The notes under the pieces were generated by a model, which had not been told where the DNA came from, searched no databases, and saw only the letters and a list, made by a program, of their open reading frames with translations. Shown piece by piece: positions 6,310 through 6,668 of a stretch of DNA of 6,668 bases. The stretch is taken from contig JAFOLE010000226.1 in NCBI GenBank assembly GCA_017419465.1, positions 1-6,668 of the forward strand, written 5' to 3'. This DNA is from Solobacterium sp. GTDB lineage: Bacteria; Bacillota_I; Bacilli_A; Erysipelotrichales; Erysipelotrichaceae. Every line of letters starts with the position of its first letter. Positions within the stretch are counted from its first letter, which is position 1. The position numbers and the translations under genes were made by a program.

Positions 6310-6668
6310 TTAAATACGATAAAGATCGAGAATCTGCGGTTCAACCACCTCAAGGGAACAGACTTCGATATCATCCATAACCTGCCGCCCGAAGGCTGCC
6401 CGCATACCTCCGTCTTCCCGCAACAACCGGAAACACTTCCGGAATGCCTCCTGATCATCACAGGGATATAACAGCCCGTTCTGTTCATGATGAATCAGAT
6501 CATGATTGCCGCGGATATCGGTCGCGATGATCGGCATACCTGCGGCCATTGCCTCCATGACCGCAACCGGAAGTCCCTCCTGATAGGACGGAAAGAGAAA
6601 CACATCCATGCCGTACATCAGCCGTCTGGCATCCTTGCGGAAGCCAAGCAGATGGATCCGGTTCTCCA
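6310..6668 (-). CDS. GT-B family-4 glycosyltransferase, C-terminal part only (5' end outside window)
   Basis: The frame is open from the right edge to a TAA at 6312-6310, giving 118 complete residues. It begins ENRIHLLGFRKDARRLM and continues into MDVFLFPSYQEGLPVAVMEA, the hallmark donor-binding segment of family 4 enzymes, including the E-x7-E motif (QEGLPVAVME). GMPIIATDIRGNHDLI and NGLLYPCDDQEAF follow, both standard for the C-terminal Rossmann domain. A complete member would be about 360-400 residues, so around two thirds is missing. The internal Met at 6618 should not be taken as the start, because it lies in the middle of the conserved domain and coding sequence continues upstream. It probably adds one sugar of the repeat unit; closest in general style to EpsD/CapJ-like enzymes, but donor and linkage cannot be assigned. 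Confidence 0.9.
   Translation of the reverse strand, partial: ENRIHLLGFRKDARRLMYGMDVFLFPSYQEGLPVAVMEAMAAGMPIIATDIRGNHDLIHHEQNGLLYPCDDQEAFRKCFRLLREDGGMRAAFGRQVMDDIEVCSLEVVEPQILDLYRI

Noticed and set aside
6126..6488. A 120-codon minus-strand frame spanning the glycosyltransferase end and the gap before the priming gene
   Set aside because: It is out of frame with both real genes, cysteine- and arginine-rich, and overlaps the family-4 donor-binding motif encoded in the correct frame.
6616..6618. Met at 6618 as the start of the right-hand glycosyltransferase
   Set aside because: The frame continues to the window edge with sixteen more residues that fit the family (ENRIHLLGF...), so this Met is internal.
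1..6668. CRISPR arrays, tRNA or rRNA genes, insertion sequences and long repeats
   Set aside because: I saw no regularly spaced long repeats, no cloverleaf-like sequence, no transposase and no terminal inverted repeats; nearly all bases belong to six minus-strand genes.

Overview
The window is a compact, single-direction stretch of a surface-polysaccharide (capsule or exopolysaccharide) gene cluster. Every gene I can support lies on the minus strand, so transcription runs from the right edge to the left edge. Moderate GC content (near half by eye), AAGGA-type ribosome binding sites, the EpsG-type polymerase and the long membrane-anchored priming transferase suggest a Bacillota (Firmicutes) gut- or host-associated bacterium. 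I cannot name the genus from this sequence. No phage, insertion sequence, CRISPR, tRNA or rRNA was seen.

In order of transcription: (1) 6668-6310, the C-terminal part of a GT-B family-4 glycosyltransferase whose 5' end lies outside the window; (2) 6238-4889, a polyprenyl-phosphate sugar-1-phosphate transferase that starts the repeat unit on the lipid carrier; (3) 4870-3761, a PLP-dependent DegT/DnrJ/EryC1/StrS sugar aminotransferase that most resembles VioA-type enzymes; (4) 3751-2585, an EpsG/Wzy-like multi-spanning membrane polymerase; (5) 2524-1265, a divergent GT-B glycosyltransferase; (6) 1268-1, the N-terminal 422 residues of a polytopic GT-C (PMT/ArnT, family 39-like) glycosyltransferase that runs off the left edge. 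This last gene is open at the window boundary and is easy to miss, but it fills the first 1.27 kb without a stop codon.

The genes fit a Wzy-type pathway. The priming enzyme loads the first sugar onto undecaprenyl phosphate, the aminotransferase supplies an amino-deoxysugar nucleotide, the GT-B enzymes extend the unit, and the EpsG-like protein polymerises it outside the membrane. The GT-C enzyme probably adds a lipid-linked sugar on the outer face. Genes 2-3 and 3-4 are separated by 18 and 9 nt, each gap carrying an AAGGAAC Shine-Dalgarno sequence, and genes 5-6 share an ATGA stop/start overlap. The one clear internal punctuation is a perfect 11-bp hairpin beginning inside the stop codon of the polymerase gene, which may attenuate transcription into the last two genes.

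Nothing here is clearly a new type of system. The points most worth checking are the sugar made by the aminotransferase, the hairpin, the role of the translationally coupled GT-B/GT-C pair, and a small array of evenly spaced ACAGG repeats before the priming transferase.
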